A stretch of DNA of 36,970 nt from assembly GCF_000518865.1 (NCBI RefSeq), contig NZ_JAEK01000049.1, positions 1 through 36,970 of the forward strand, written 5' to 3'. The notes under the pieces are model-generated. The model had not been told where the DNA came from. It saw only the letters and a program-made list of their open reading frames with translations, and searched no databases. Made by a program: the position numbers and the translations under genes. Origin of the DNA: Bacillus sp. J37. Its GTDB lineage: Bacteria; Bacillota; Bacilli; Bacillales; Bacillaceae. Each line of letters starts with the position of its first letter. The stretch's first letter is position 1. Shown one piece after another: positions 21,468-29,531 of this stretch.

Positions 21468-22361
21468 ATGAATGCAAAAGACAACGAATCTGGTTATCTA
21501 GTTACCTCCTATACACAGGGGTTTGATTCTAAGGAAGAGGCTATGGGTAATATAAGGCAAGTACAGGCTTATTTAGACAATGCAAACATTAAGAATAAAA
21601 GCCATTACAAGGCTACGAGCAAACAGTTTGTGAGGATGAATGAAGACGGTACTCCACACGCAATGGGTGTTTGGAAAGAATCTGAAAGGACAAGGGGGAA
21701 AATTGAGGCATATCTGTCCAACATGTATTGGTTCAATTTTAATGATTTATCGAACATTCACCCAGATTCCTTACCGAAAGTAATTTCAGATATAAAGAAC
21801 GGTCCGTTTCGCTATCTCCAGGAGTCATTTTCAAGTGGGTCGGAACTCATTGACAATAAGTATCACTTATATCTCCCAGTAACTGAGCTTAGAGATGTAG
21901 ACTTTGAAGTTCAACAGTTGATTTATGAATGGGTACGTGATGATCTGGAAATCAAACTTGGAATCCAGTTAGACAAAAGCACTTATCTTCATAAAAACAT
22001 CCTGGCTTCAAGAAATAAAGTGATTGTGAATGAAGATGCTCCTGTTTTTGACCTAAAGCCATATTTGGCAAAATTTAAGCGAATTGAAAAGGTCTTAAAA
22101 AAGCGAAATAAAAACTTTGGGAAAGAAGATGTCATTCATTATGTCGTGAATGAAGAATTTAAAGAAAAAAAGATTATTTCAATGGTTAATTTCAATGAGT
22201 TGTTTAAGGCATTTAAAGTAGAGAATTTTGCAAATGGCTTAACTTACAAAGAAAGGAACTACCTGTTCATGGTTTTGAACAATCTGCAAGAAGAAGGACA
22301 AATTACAGAAATACAAAAATACGAACTAGCGGAGGTGCTTTGCAATGGAAAAAGCAATTAA
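21468..22361 (+). CDS. Possible plasmid-type replication/primase-like protein
   Basis: 297 residues. The N-terminal ~180 residues contain YHLYLPVTELRDVDFEVQQL, an aspartate-serine stretch QLDKSTYLHKNILASRNK, and an alternating pattern that recalls archaeo-eukaryotic primase-like replication proteins of plasmids; this is weak and by eye. The C-terminal part is helical and basic (FKRIEKVLKKRNKNFGKED). GAAAGGAGTAGG precedes the ATG. It follows 1 kb of non-coding, duplicated, hairpin-bearing DNA, which fits a replication module, and it is translationally coupled to the truncated ORF at 22345 (17-bp overlap). Function is a hypothesis only. Confidence 0.45.
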   Translation: MNAKDNESGYLVTSYTQGFDSKEEAMGNIRQVQAYLDNANIKNKSHYKATSKQFVRMNEDGTPHAMGVWKESERTRGKIEAYLSNMYWFNFNDLSNIHPDSLPKVISDIKNGPFRYLQESFSSGSELIDNKYHLYLPVTELRDVDFEVQQLIYEWVRDDLEIKLGIQLDKSTYLHKNILASRNKVIVNEDAPVFDLKPYLAKFKRIEKVLKKRNKNFGKEDVIHYVVNEEFKEKKIISMVNFNELFKAFKVENFANGLTYKERNYLFMVLNNLQEEGQITEIQKYELAEVLCNGKSN

Positions 22362-22731
22362 TGAAGTCAATGAATTTAAAGGGTATCAAGATGTAACAGC
22401 AGGAACAATGATTCACATTCTAAGGAAATACGGAATAGAAACAGGAAACATTTTCACTTACGTTGAAAAATTTGCTATACAACCAGATGTAACAATGAAC
22501 ATTAAAGGGAAAATTTACGAAAATAAAGGAGCATTTATGAAAATAAGTGCTTCTAGCACATTTATCTCATTTATATATGCTACTATCAGAGTTCCGACCA
22601 CGGTTCCAACTATTGCAGAAACAGTTGGGTGTTTTAAAATCTCCTTCATTTATTCACTCCTCCTTTCCAAATTAAAATCAATGAAGTTAATTTTATGGTC
22701 ATTAAATAGAATAGGGTCTTTTTCTCGATAA
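22345..22731 (+). pseudogene. Truncated ORF fused to antisense sequence at a junction
   Basis: GGAGGTG precedes ATG 22345, and the first ~65 residues (MEKAINEVNEFKGYQDVTAG, later GIETGNIFTYVEKFAIQPDV) look coding. After about 22540 the frame runs antisense through the minus-strand genes at 22515-22649 and 22650-23231 and loses protein character. The original 3' end has been lost by recombination. It was probably the second gene of the replication-like operon. Product unknown. Confidence 0.6.
22515..22649 (-). CDS. 44-residue membrane protein, probably truncated
   Basis: Starts at ATG 22647-22649, immediately after the TAA of the HEPN-like gene, with GGAGGAG in that gene's last codons. It encodes MKEILKHPTVSAIVGTVVGT followed by LIVAYINEINVLEAL, a glycine-rich membrane segment, and ends at 22515 right at the recombination junction. 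Short proteins that start with -HPTVSAIVG- usually continue with another domain, so I read this as the N-terminal remnant of a longer membrane protein coupled to the HEPN-like gene. Confidence 0.6.
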   Translation of the reverse strand: MKEILKHPTVSAIVGTVVGTLIVAYINEINVLEALIFINAPLFS

Positions 22732-23231
22732 TAATTTTCTGCAGCTAAACAAATGGACTCACATAATTTGTCAATATTAACTCTAACAGTTTTTGTTTTC
22801 GTTATTTTTGAATCATTACTAGACTGGTGTGCCCAAGATAAACCAAAGGAATCTGCTCCACCTATTGCTAATTCAAATTCATATGAATAGTAAAAATCTG
22901 CATCTTCTTTGTTGCCCCAGTTTTTTATATTCGAATTTCCATCATGTAAGAAAGAACAGCGTAAAGAATAACACATTTCACCTGTAAAATATGGTTTTTT
23001 TGCTTTAGTGAAATCTTTTGTCCAACCTGTGTTATCTGCAAAATATTGGTTCGCCCAATTGTCAAACCATGTTGCATATTGTTTTCCTACATTTCGTTTT
23101 CCATTCTTGTGTTTAAAATGTGGATATTCAATTTCCCCACAAATATCAGGTAAAGTTAAGGATAGTGCAAGTGCTGATAAATAACTTTTATTGTTTAGAG
23201 CAAGGTTGATGTCCTTTATTTTATCTAACAA
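22650..23231 (-). CDS. HEPN-like protein
   Basis: 193 residues from a TTG start with GAGGAG 6-7 nt upstream on the minus strand. The segment YFTGEMCYSLRCSFLHDGNS contains R91-x4-H96, the HEPN RNase signature, in the typical helix context. Earlier helices include YLSALALSLTLPDICGEIEY. HEPN proteins act as RNases or as non-catalytic partners in abortive-infection and toxin systems. It is translationally coupled to the truncated membrane protein at 22515. No MNT-type antitoxin is present. Family by motif; activity unproven. Confidence 0.6.
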   Translation of the reverse strand: MLDKIKDINLALNNKSYLSALALSLTLPDICGEIEYPHFKHKNGKRNVGKQYATWFDNWANQYFADNTGWTKDFTKAKKPYFTGEMCYSLRCSFLHDGNSNIKNWGNKEDADFYYSYEFELAIGGADSFGLSWAHQSSNDSKITKTKTVRVNIDKLCESICLAAENYYREKDPILFNDHKINFIDFNLERRSE

Positions 23232-23299
23232 TATTATTCTCCTCTATTAATAAAGAATCGGTTTCAAATTTTCTCCATATTCAATCCTCATTTACATGA

Positions 23300-23809
23300 T
23301 CATTCGATGGATTTATATCTATAAATCTCGTATTCCATGGTGTCTAGTTTGCTTGTCCATCTTAATCCTGAAATTTCAGGAAGTAGATCCCTGTGATCTC
23401 CCCAATTCAAAATATGAATATCCTGAAGCTCGGCATCACGAATTAGCGATAGACTCTTTGAGTTATAGGCCGGCTTGTGAACACTAATTAGAAGTCTTTC
23501 GGCCAAATCAATTTCTTTTGACCATAATTCATCATTTGGTGTGCTTACACCAGCAAGACGACCTGCATAGATTTTTAGCTGCTTAGAATCATTTGTGTTC
23601 CACCAATTTTCTTGCGATACTCTCTTCCCTATAGTTTGCTGGTCAGCCTTACCTATATATAATAAAACATCTTTCCCGTAGACTAAGTGTTTCCCGTAGA
23701 TTTGATAGATTCCTTAGTCGTGTGAATCATCGGTCAATAGATTCAACTCATCCAATGTAAATGGACCCTGCCACTCAATTTGGATTAGTTTCAATGTTCT
23801 TTTCTGCAT
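23300..23809 (-). pseudogene. GIY-YIG nuclease-family gene with an in-frame stop
   Basis: Start ATG 23807-23809 follows GGAGG. The first 31 codons end with LNLLTDDSHD, then TAA (23714-23716), then the same frame continues GIYQIYG, LVYGKDVLLYIGKA (the GIY and YIG motifs), WSKEIDLAERLLI and LNWGDHRDLLPEISGLRW to TGA at 23300. So 170 codons are intact except for codon 32, probably once a Tyr codon (TAC/TAT to TAA). An internal restart could still make a protein lacking the first strand. Divergent from the operon at 23921. Confidence 0.78.
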
Positions 23810-23920
23810 TATGGTTTCCTCCATTTAAAATATGAAGTTATATTTCTATGAAAATTATACCAATATTTCATAATTAAATTGTCGAAATTTGGTAAAATAT
23901 TCATAGAAGGGGTTGATTTT

Positions 23921-24262
23921 ATGTTTCCTGCGGAAATAACAATACGAAATAAAAACTATCAAATGATTGATTATTACTTAACTGAAAATGAATTAAAGGC
24001 ATTATTAAAATATAACCCATATGAAGTGTATGCCATTGTAAATGAGAGTTTGGAAAAAGAAGAACCTTTGTTGACGACGTTTCTAGTATTGTACTCTGAT
24101 GATTTTGAGGACAATATAATCCTGTATGATGTATCTAGGCAAATCCATACAACTATAACAACAGAGGTATTCTTTCTAGCGAAGGGCTATATAGAATTTA
24201 TTGATGTTGGTATGGTAGATCGCTATCCAATTAAATTCTATAAAAAGGAAGAGGACATATGA
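23921..24262 (+). CDS. Unknown protein, first gene of the four-gene operon
   Basis: 113 residues from ATG 23921, after AGAAGGGG; the in-frame TTG at 23879 has no ribosome binding site. It begins FPAEITIRNKNYQMIDYYLTENELKALLKYNPYEVYAIVNE, is acidic, and has no signal, membrane segment or recognised domain. The 3' end overlaps the HsdR-N-like nuclease gene by 4 bp (ATGA), so the two are translationally coupled. It may be an adaptor or immunity-like partner for that nuclease; this comes from context only. Confidence 0.7.
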   Translation: MFPAEITIRNKNYQMIDYYLTENELKALLKYNPYEVYAIVNESLEKEEPLLTTFLVLYSDDFEDNIILYDVSRQIHTTITTEVFFLAKGYIEFIDVGMVDRYPIKFYKKEEDI

Positions 24263-25422
24263 AGATATATAAAAATGGAAGAAAGAAGCTAATATATGAT
24301 CCTTGCCGACAAATTTTACTTCAGTATACGCCTGAAGAAGAGGTTAGACAAAAAATAATTCAAGTATTAATTGAAGAGATGGAAATACCAAGGGATACAA
24401 TTAGCACAGAATTTCCTCTTAACCATATTGATTCAACATCAAAGCAGAGAGCTGATATAGTAGTTTGGAATAAAGACCGAGATGGTAATGAACATGCCCT
24501 GTTAGTATTAGAAATAAAGGCTAAACATGTTGAACTAACCGATCATACATTAGAGCAGGTCAAATCTTACAATGAAATTCTTAATGCAAAATATATTGGA
24601 GTTTCCAATGGTAAGCAAATGCAATTGTATGAAGTAATGAATGATAATGTAGTTCCTTTAACTAATGAACTCTATACATATACGGAATTGTTAAAGGGAA
24701 AGGTCGAATATACGAGATTCCGTGAATTACGAAGACTGCCATATGAATTGACGACATATGACCGTTATATAAGGTTTTTGCTTCAAGAAGGTTATATTGG
24801 AGAGGGTACTCTTGTGGAAATGCACCCGTTTATTTCAGAGCTGCAAAATTTCATTTTATGTGGTGAATTCAATAAAAGGGGAGAATACCGGACAGAAATT
24901 GTGAAGGATTTATCTTACGGGAAATTTTCATTTGGAAATGCAAGTGGTGGAAGTTTTCCAGGATACTATCGGAGTCTTATAGTTAAAGATTTAATTGGAA
25001 AACATTCTGTCTATCGAATAGGGATATTTGGGACATCAGTATTAGTGAATGACCCTGTTTATGGAAATCGAAATGGAAACACTTATTTAACGGTTGCCGT
25101 TGATGATTCGGGACTTTCTACAAACATACTACAATTAAATATTGATCAGTTTAGTTCATTCTCTAAGGAGCAAGAATCATATATGATTTTTCACAATGGG
25201 CGGCGTAATGGAATTACAAATCATCAAGTAATTGAAAAAGTAAAACAGTTTTCTCCTAGCCTAATTGTAGATGAAAAAATATATCTTGGGTCCTTACCAG
25301 CACAAGGTTCAATTTCAACAAAGGATGGTTCAGATTTTATTGAGAGATTAATAGAATATGCAAGTGTGCGTGTAAATTTAGCAGAAAAGAAAAAGAAAAA
25401 ACAGAAGTTAAAGGGAAAATAG
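24259..25422 (+). CDS. HsdR-N-like (PD-(D/E)XK) nuclease
   Basis: 387 residues. The N-terminal domain matches the type I restriction HsdR N-terminal nuclease fold: PEEEVRQKIIQVLIEEM (Glu about 27-28), QRADIVVW (Asp66), LLVLEIKAKH (Glu85, Lys87) and then a helix LEQVKSYNEILNAKYIGVSNG. Together these give the D...E-x-K metal site. The rest (about 150-380) is unassigned and ends in a lysine-rich KKKKKQKLKGK. There is no helicase domain and no HsdM/S partner nearby, so it is not a type I enzyme. It is coupled to the genes on both sides. Predicted role: DNA cleavage or degradation in defence. Confidence 0.75.
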   Translation: MKIYKNGRKKLIYDPCRQILLQYTPEEEVRQKIIQVLIEEMEIPRDTISTEFPLNHIDSTSKQRADIVVWNKDRDGNEHALLVLEIKAKHVELTDHTLEQVKSYNEILNAKYIGVSNGKQMQLYEVMNDNVVPLTNELYTYTELLKGKVEYTRFRELRRLPYELTTYDRYIRFLLQEGYIGEGTLVEMHPFISELQNFILCGEFNKRGEYRTEIVKDLSYGKFSFGNASGGSFPGYYRSLIVKDLIGKHSVYRIGIFGTSVLVNDPVYGNRNGNTYLTVAVDDSGLSTNILQLNIDQFSSFSKEQESYMIFHNGRRNGITNHQVIEKVKQFSPSLIVDEKIYLGSLPAQGSISTKDGSDFIERLIEYASVRVNLAEKKKKKQKLKGK

Positions 25423-26178
25423 ATGAATAAGGAGATAAGAATGGCTGATTTAAAAGTAGTTGTGTTAAATAAATTTAATGAAATACTTACAAGTGCTGAG
25501 ATAGAAAAACAAATTGAGATACTTCAAAACTCTAATTATTGGTATAAGTATTCATATAGTCCATTTGTAAAAAGGTTTAACGAAACAAGGGGTACTTCTG
25601 GTGTAGATGTATGGACTGAGAGAGTTGCTTTAGTATATTCATGGCTTCCTAAAATCCCACGTTCCTCATTTGCAACAGACTTACGGGAGATACAAGAAAT
25701 TATAAATAAATTGACAGAAATAGAGAGATATTTTTATAATGCTGAACTTTTGTCAATTGAAAGGACTGCCTACCAAGGAGAATATCAAGGAGAAACCGCT
25801 TTTTCCTCTTGCAATGGATATTACGATATGGGACTTAGAGATTTTTTAATTCCTGCAGGAAAACTATTGCATGACACAGTAAGATTGGACACTCAACTTT
25901 CATCAACAACAAAGCTCTTGCATTTTATGTGCCCTAATCTTTTTCCCATTTTTGATACAAAGGTATGTAAGCAAATTTATGGTCCTAGTGCAAATCAGAC
26001 ATATTCAAAATATCACTCATATGTATTTGGATTAAAAGAGTTTCTCGAAAATAGTGAAATTGTTTTTACATTAAAACATCATGCAGAAAAAATGAATGTC
26101 TCAGTTTTATATATAGTTGATCTAGTCTTATTTAACTATGCTGAGAAATTCCCATTTGAAAAAAAAGAGAGTGAATAA
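25423..26178 (+). CDS. Unknown protein, third gene of the four-gene operon
   Basis: 251 residues. It begins immediately after the nuclease stop codon and ends overlapping the next start. No named domain recognised. A central segment TKLLHFMCPNLFPIFDTKVCKQIYG resembles a motif seen in several helical families of unknown function (a K-L-L-H-F, then P-x-F-P-I-x-D pattern). Mostly helical, cytoplasmic, slightly acidic C-terminus. The tight packing says its product works with the nuclease and the zinc-binding protein. No enzyme activity can be assigned. Confidence 0.7.
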   Translation: MNKEIRMADLKVVVLNKFNEILTSAEIEKQIEILQNSNYWYKYSYSPFVKRFNETRGTSGVDVWTERVALVYSWLPKIPRSSFATDLREIQEIINKLTEIERYFYNAELLSIERTAYQGEYQGETAFSSCNGYYDMGLRDFLIPAGKLLHDTVRLDTQLSSTTKLLHFMCPNLFPIFDTKVCKQIYGPSANQTYSKYHSYVFGLKEFLENSEIVFTLKHHAEKMNVSVLYIVDLVLFNYAEKFPFEKKESE

Positions 26179-26954
26179 TGATGAAACAATGTTGGAATTG
26201 TAAGAAAATAATTAATGTAAAAGAGTTTGTTTGGAGTGTGGGACCGGAGGTATTTTGTTCAGCAGATTGCTTACCCGAAGGTGTACTTAATGAAAGGTAT
26301 GCAATGGATTATGTCGGGCTACTATCAAATTATAACGAGATTGAAGATAAAAGATGGCCAATTACTGAGTACGAAGAAAGGCAAGATTTGTTGTCAGAAA
26401 TTGATTATTGTATTACGCAATTTGAAGAATACAATCTGGGAGATTTAGAAGGCTCATTTTACAAACAAGAGCTTCGTAAGTTGAATAATGATTTTTTAGA
26501 ACTCCGAGATAGGGTTTCGTCCTGTTTCTTGACGAAGGAAAATTTGCTGAGAGATATTGGTTTTTATGTTAAATGGGAAGGTATTATTGGAGAAAGTTCA
26601 TTGGAAACTGCTAGTATATTAAAACAATTATTGCAGAATGTTTTAAATGAATCTGACAGTAGTCTCTTTATTATGTATAACTGGGAACTGAATCCTGAAA
26701 CTGAATCCCGGAATATTGTGTATGTAATTGGAAACGAAGAATATACGGAGGATGAATGGAAGCATCCGGTCATTGAGCAACTTTACAATGTTTCAAAGAG
26801 CTATTTTGATTCATTTACGAATTTAGAAGTCGACCCTGAAGAACTATTTGACTATCAAGAACTTGCCAAATGTCCGAAATGTGGTTGCATGGAACCTTCG
26901 GAAGATTTTTGGTATGAAGAAAAATATCATATGCTTGTGTGTAGTACGTGTTAA
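26178..26954 (+). CDS. Zinc-ribbon protein, fourth gene of the operon
   Basis: 258 residues (or 257 from the second ATG at 26181). It has cysteine clusters at both ends: C5-x2-C8 with C27/C31 (CWNC, then FCSADC), and C232/C235/C237 with C255/C258 (CPKCGC, then CSTC as the last residues). Between them is an acidic, helical region (ETASILKQLLQNVLNE). Terminal zinc ribbons suggest nucleic-acid or protein binding. The start overlaps the stop of the preceding gene. A 114-bp gap separates it from the PIN-like gene, which also carries a terminal zinc ribbon. Function unknown. Confidence 0.72.
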   Translation: MMKQCWNCKKIINVKEFVWSVGPEVFCSADCLPEGVLNERYAMDYVGLLSNYNEIEDKRWPITEYEERQDLLSEIDYCITQFEEYNLGDLEGSFYKQELRKLNNDFLELRDRVSSCFLTKENLLRDIGFYVKWEGIIGESSLETASILKQLLQNVLNESDSSLFIMYNWELNPETESRNIVYVIGNEEYTEDEWKHPVIEQLYNVSKSYFDSFTNLEVDPEELFDYQELAKCPKCGCMEPSEDFWYEEKYHMLVCSTC

Positions 26955-27068
26955 AGTGATAAAAAATGCTTCATCGTGATAAAAAGACAAAGGGTATTTA
27001 AAGACAATTATGAAGGGTCGGCATGTAACTTTTCTCGTTCATAAAATTTTAGATGAGGGGACTATCTA

Positions 27069-28556
27069 ATGACTAATCAAATTGAAAAACTAGAATTCAT
27101 CAGCAGTGATTCTGTTGATGTTTCTGCACTTTTTACAGATAATTATGTAGTCGTATGTGATACCAATGTATATTTGGGTTTGTACCGATTTTCACCGGAT
27201 TATGCTAATTTTGCTTTGGAATGTTTAAAGGAAATTCAAGCATATCTAATGCTTCCTTATACTGTTAAAGTTGAATATCATAAGCACTATCAAGCTCTAT
27301 TCAAACGTCGTCAAGATGTTATTGAAAATTCAATACAGGACACCATGAATTTAATTGAAACTCAAAGGAATAAATTAAAAAACAGTTGTGCTACTTTAAT
27401 TACTCGCCAATTTCCTGGGGCAGAGGAATTTCAGGATGAAATTGATAAAAAATATGATGAATTAAAAAGTATGCTTACAGATTACTTTGATGAGAGAAGT
27501 GTCTTAACGCTTATACAAGATAGTTGGACAAGTGATGTAGTAAAGGAATTAGTCCAAGATTTACTAGACAATAATCAGATAATGGAAGACTTCACTAGAG
27601 ATGAGATATATGGGATTTGTGAAGATGGTGAAAATAGATATAAGAAGGATATACCTCCAGGATATAAAGATGGAAAGAAAAAAGATGGGATTCGTAAATA
27701 TAGTGATTTGATTTTATGGAAAGAAGTAATAAGATTTGCTAAAGAAAAGCAGAAGAATATCATTTTTGTGACAGATGATGTTAAGCCAGACTGGTGGAAA
27801 ATTGAAAACGATAAATATGAATTTTTACCACAACTGGTGCAGGAATTTGAAAAAGATACAAAGACCAGGGCATCAACAAATGGTGGTGTTACTGGGCATT
27901 CGATGAAAATTGTGCCATTTGTTTCTGCAGATTTTTATGAAGCTGTTTCTAAGAGTATGGGGGTTCCAAAATCCGATGTAGTAGATCAAGCACTAAAAAT
28001 TACTGATAAAGATTACATAGATAGTATTCAATATCGAGTATTTGACTATGTAATTAACGAGCTTACATATTCTGGATATAGCTACGTTGATGAGTCAGTT
28101 TTGACATATTCGGGTTCTGAGGGTATTGATGACTGGGAAATTGAAAATTATGATTTAAGTAGTTTTGCTATGGTTGAACGTGATGATGATCAAATAATAT
28201 ACGAATTGGTATACAACGTGCAAATGAGTAGCTATTCTTATGATTATTGGGGAAGAGATGAAGATACTAAGGAAGTTGTCACTTCACCTGCCTACCAGCA
28301 TGGAGTAGTGGGGGAAGTTACAATCAGCGTTGTTAGAACTGTGGATATGCTGCTGGATTTTGAAGATTCAAGTGAGTTTGACTCCGTTGAAATTATTTCT
28401 AGTGATTTTGAGGAAAGATATTATCGCTCTTGTTTTGAAGATGACTATGATGATATTCCAAATGCTTACGGCATGTGCCCGGATTGTGCGAAAAAAATCA
28501 ACGTAGAGAATGATGGTGGCAATGGCTTTTGTGCAGACTGTGCACCTAATCATTAA
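27069..28556 (+). CDS. PIN-like (DUF4935) protein with C-terminal zinc ribbon
   Basis: 495 residues. The PIN-like nuclease core has VVVCDTNVYLGLYR (Asp31), VKVEYHKH (Glu69), the diagnostic IPPGYKDGKKKDGIRKYSDL (Asp213) and IIFVTDDVKPDWW (Asp236/237), giving the usual acidic metal site. Residues 300-460 are unassigned and rich in acidic and Tyr residues. The C-terminus holds C470-x2-C473 and C488-x2-C491. DUF4935 proteins are predicted RNases often found in defence islands. GAGGGG precedes the ATG. It is probably monocistronic; the gaps are 114 bp upstream and 115 bp downstream. RNase activity inferred from fold. Confidence 0.8.
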   Translation: MTNQIEKLEFISSDSVDVSALFTDNYVVVCDTNVYLGLYRFSPDYANFALECLKEIQAYLMLPYTVKVEYHKHYQALFKRRQDVIENSIQDTMNLIETQRNKLKNSCATLITRQFPGAEEFQDEIDKKYDELKSMLTDYFDERSVLTLIQDSWTSDVVKELVQDLLDNNQIMEDFTRDEIYGICEDGENRYKKDIPPGYKDGKKKDGIRKYSDLILWKEVIRFAKEKQKNIIFVTDDVKPDWWKIENDKYEFLPQLVQEFEKDTKTRASTNGGVTGHSMKIVPFVSADFYEAVSKSMGVPKSDVVDQALKITDKDYIDSIQYRVFDYVINELTYSGYSYVDESVLTYSGSEGIDDWEIENYDLSSFAMVERDDDQIIYELVYNVQMSSYSYDYWGRDEDTKEVVTSPAYQHGVVGEVTISVVRTVDMLLDFEDSSEFDSVEIISSDFEERYYRSCFEDDYDDIPNAYGMCPDCAKKINVENDGGNGFCADCAPNH

Positions 28557-28671
28557 AATTCTCATGAAATAATTTAATATTGAGTAATACCAGTAAAATT
28601 GAAATTGTGGATTTATGATTTGGTAAACAGTTTTCTGAGATTAATAGACTTAAATTTAGAAGGAGAAAATA

Positions 28672-29406
28672 ATGAAAAGTGAAATTACCGAAGCAGCAGA
28701 AAAATTACTAAGGGGTTTCAAAGAAATCGTAGAAATAAGAGACGTATCAAAACACATTGCAATTCCACCAATTACATTAACTGGTATTAATGAGGCGATT
28801 GAGGCAATTGAGGAATTTTTATATAATAATAATCCACAAGAAAATGACTGGGAGGGATTTGATACATTATTATCAAAGCTGGTCGTTAGACATGCTGGAG
28901 AAATAAATGTGCCAGATGAATTTAGCGTATCACCAGAAATAAAGAAGTCCTTAAAAGGAAAATCTGGAGAGCATTTTGTTGCAGGGGAACTTTTTAGAAG
29001 AAATACTATTGTCGCTTTACCACCTCAAAACACTCCATTGTTCGATTTAATTGTTACAAGTCCGAATGGCATGAAAACTTGTATGGTTCAAGTAAAAACC
29101 TCATTTTACGACAACACATACGGTGTTGTATGGGAATTAAATGAAAATTTCACTCGACACACGAGTAGAGACGATCTATTTGTTGTATTAGTAGATGCTA
29201 GAAAACAGCCGGAATATTTTGTTTTTGCCTATAATGACTTGGTTGATTTAGTAAATAAAATACTTGAACTAACATCTATGAAAAGTAAGAGAACTGGTAG
29301 TCGAATATTTATTTCATATGCAGATACATTTGAATTAAGTATCGCAGAGGTGTTCTACAGTAAAAAGAGCTTAGATTGGGATGTTTTACTGAACTATTTA
29401 AAATAG
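28672..29406 (+). CDS. PD-(D/E)XK-like (resolvase-fold) protein
   Basis: 244 residues. The C-terminal two thirds show a Holliday-resolvase-like nuclease core: GKSGEHFVAGELFRR (Glu100), PLFDLIVTSPNG (Asp125) and MVQVKTSF (Q140-V-K142), the G-x-x-G-E...D...Q-x-K pattern. The N-terminal 90 residues are helical, with IEAIEEFLYNN. AGAAGGAG lies upstream of the ATG and a strong terminator follows, so it is transcribed apart from Gabija. Alternatives are a DUF4365-like protein or another dispensable nuclease. Its role in the island is unknown. Confidence 0.65.
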   Translation: MKSEITEAAEKLLRGFKEIVEIRDVSKHIAIPPITLTGINEAIEAIEEFLYNNNPQENDWEGFDTLLSKLVVRHAGEINVPDEFSVSPEIKKSLKGKSGEHFVAGELFRRNTIVALPPQNTPLFDLIVTSPNGMKTCMVQVKTSFYDNTYGVVWELNENFTRHTSRDDLFVVLVDARKQPEYFVFAYNDLVDLVNKILELTSMKSKRTGSRIFISYADTFELSIAEVFYSKKSLDWDVLLNYLK

Positions 29407-29426
29407 ACCAAGAGTACCATTTACTA

Positions 29427-29458
29427 CCCTGATTTCGTTTGGAAATCAGGGCTTTTTA
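29427..29458 (+). terminator. Terminator before the Gabija operon
   Basis: CCCTGATTTC (29427-29436) pairs perfectly with GAAATCAGGG (29442-29451), followed by CTTTTT. Confidence 0.9.
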
Positions 29459-29469
29459 ATGAAATATTT

Positions 29470-29503
29470 AGTTATTCCAATATTTTCTATTATATACTAA
29501 TAG
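29470..29503 (+). promoter_or_regulatory. Possible Gabija promoter with inverted repeat
   Basis: TATACT (29493-29498) is a possible -10 box with a poor -35. It overlaps the inverted repeat CTATTA (29487-29492) / TAATAG (29498-29503), a possible operator. It lies about 30 bp before the gajA start. Confidence 0.35.
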
Positions 29504-29531
29504 TAGAAGAATAGAGAAAAGAGGAGCATAT

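Noticed and set aside
23879-23920. TTG start extending the first gene of the four-gene operon
   Set aside because: No ribosome binding site before the TTG, while ATG 23921 follows AGAAGGGG.
24259-25422. Complete type I restriction system
   Set aside because: Only the HsdR-N-like nuclease domain is present; no helicase, HsdM or HsdS genes nearby.
26957-26987. Two copies of GTGATAAAAA before the PIN-like gene
   Set aside because: Too short and AT-rich to separate from chance; no dyad or promoter link seen.
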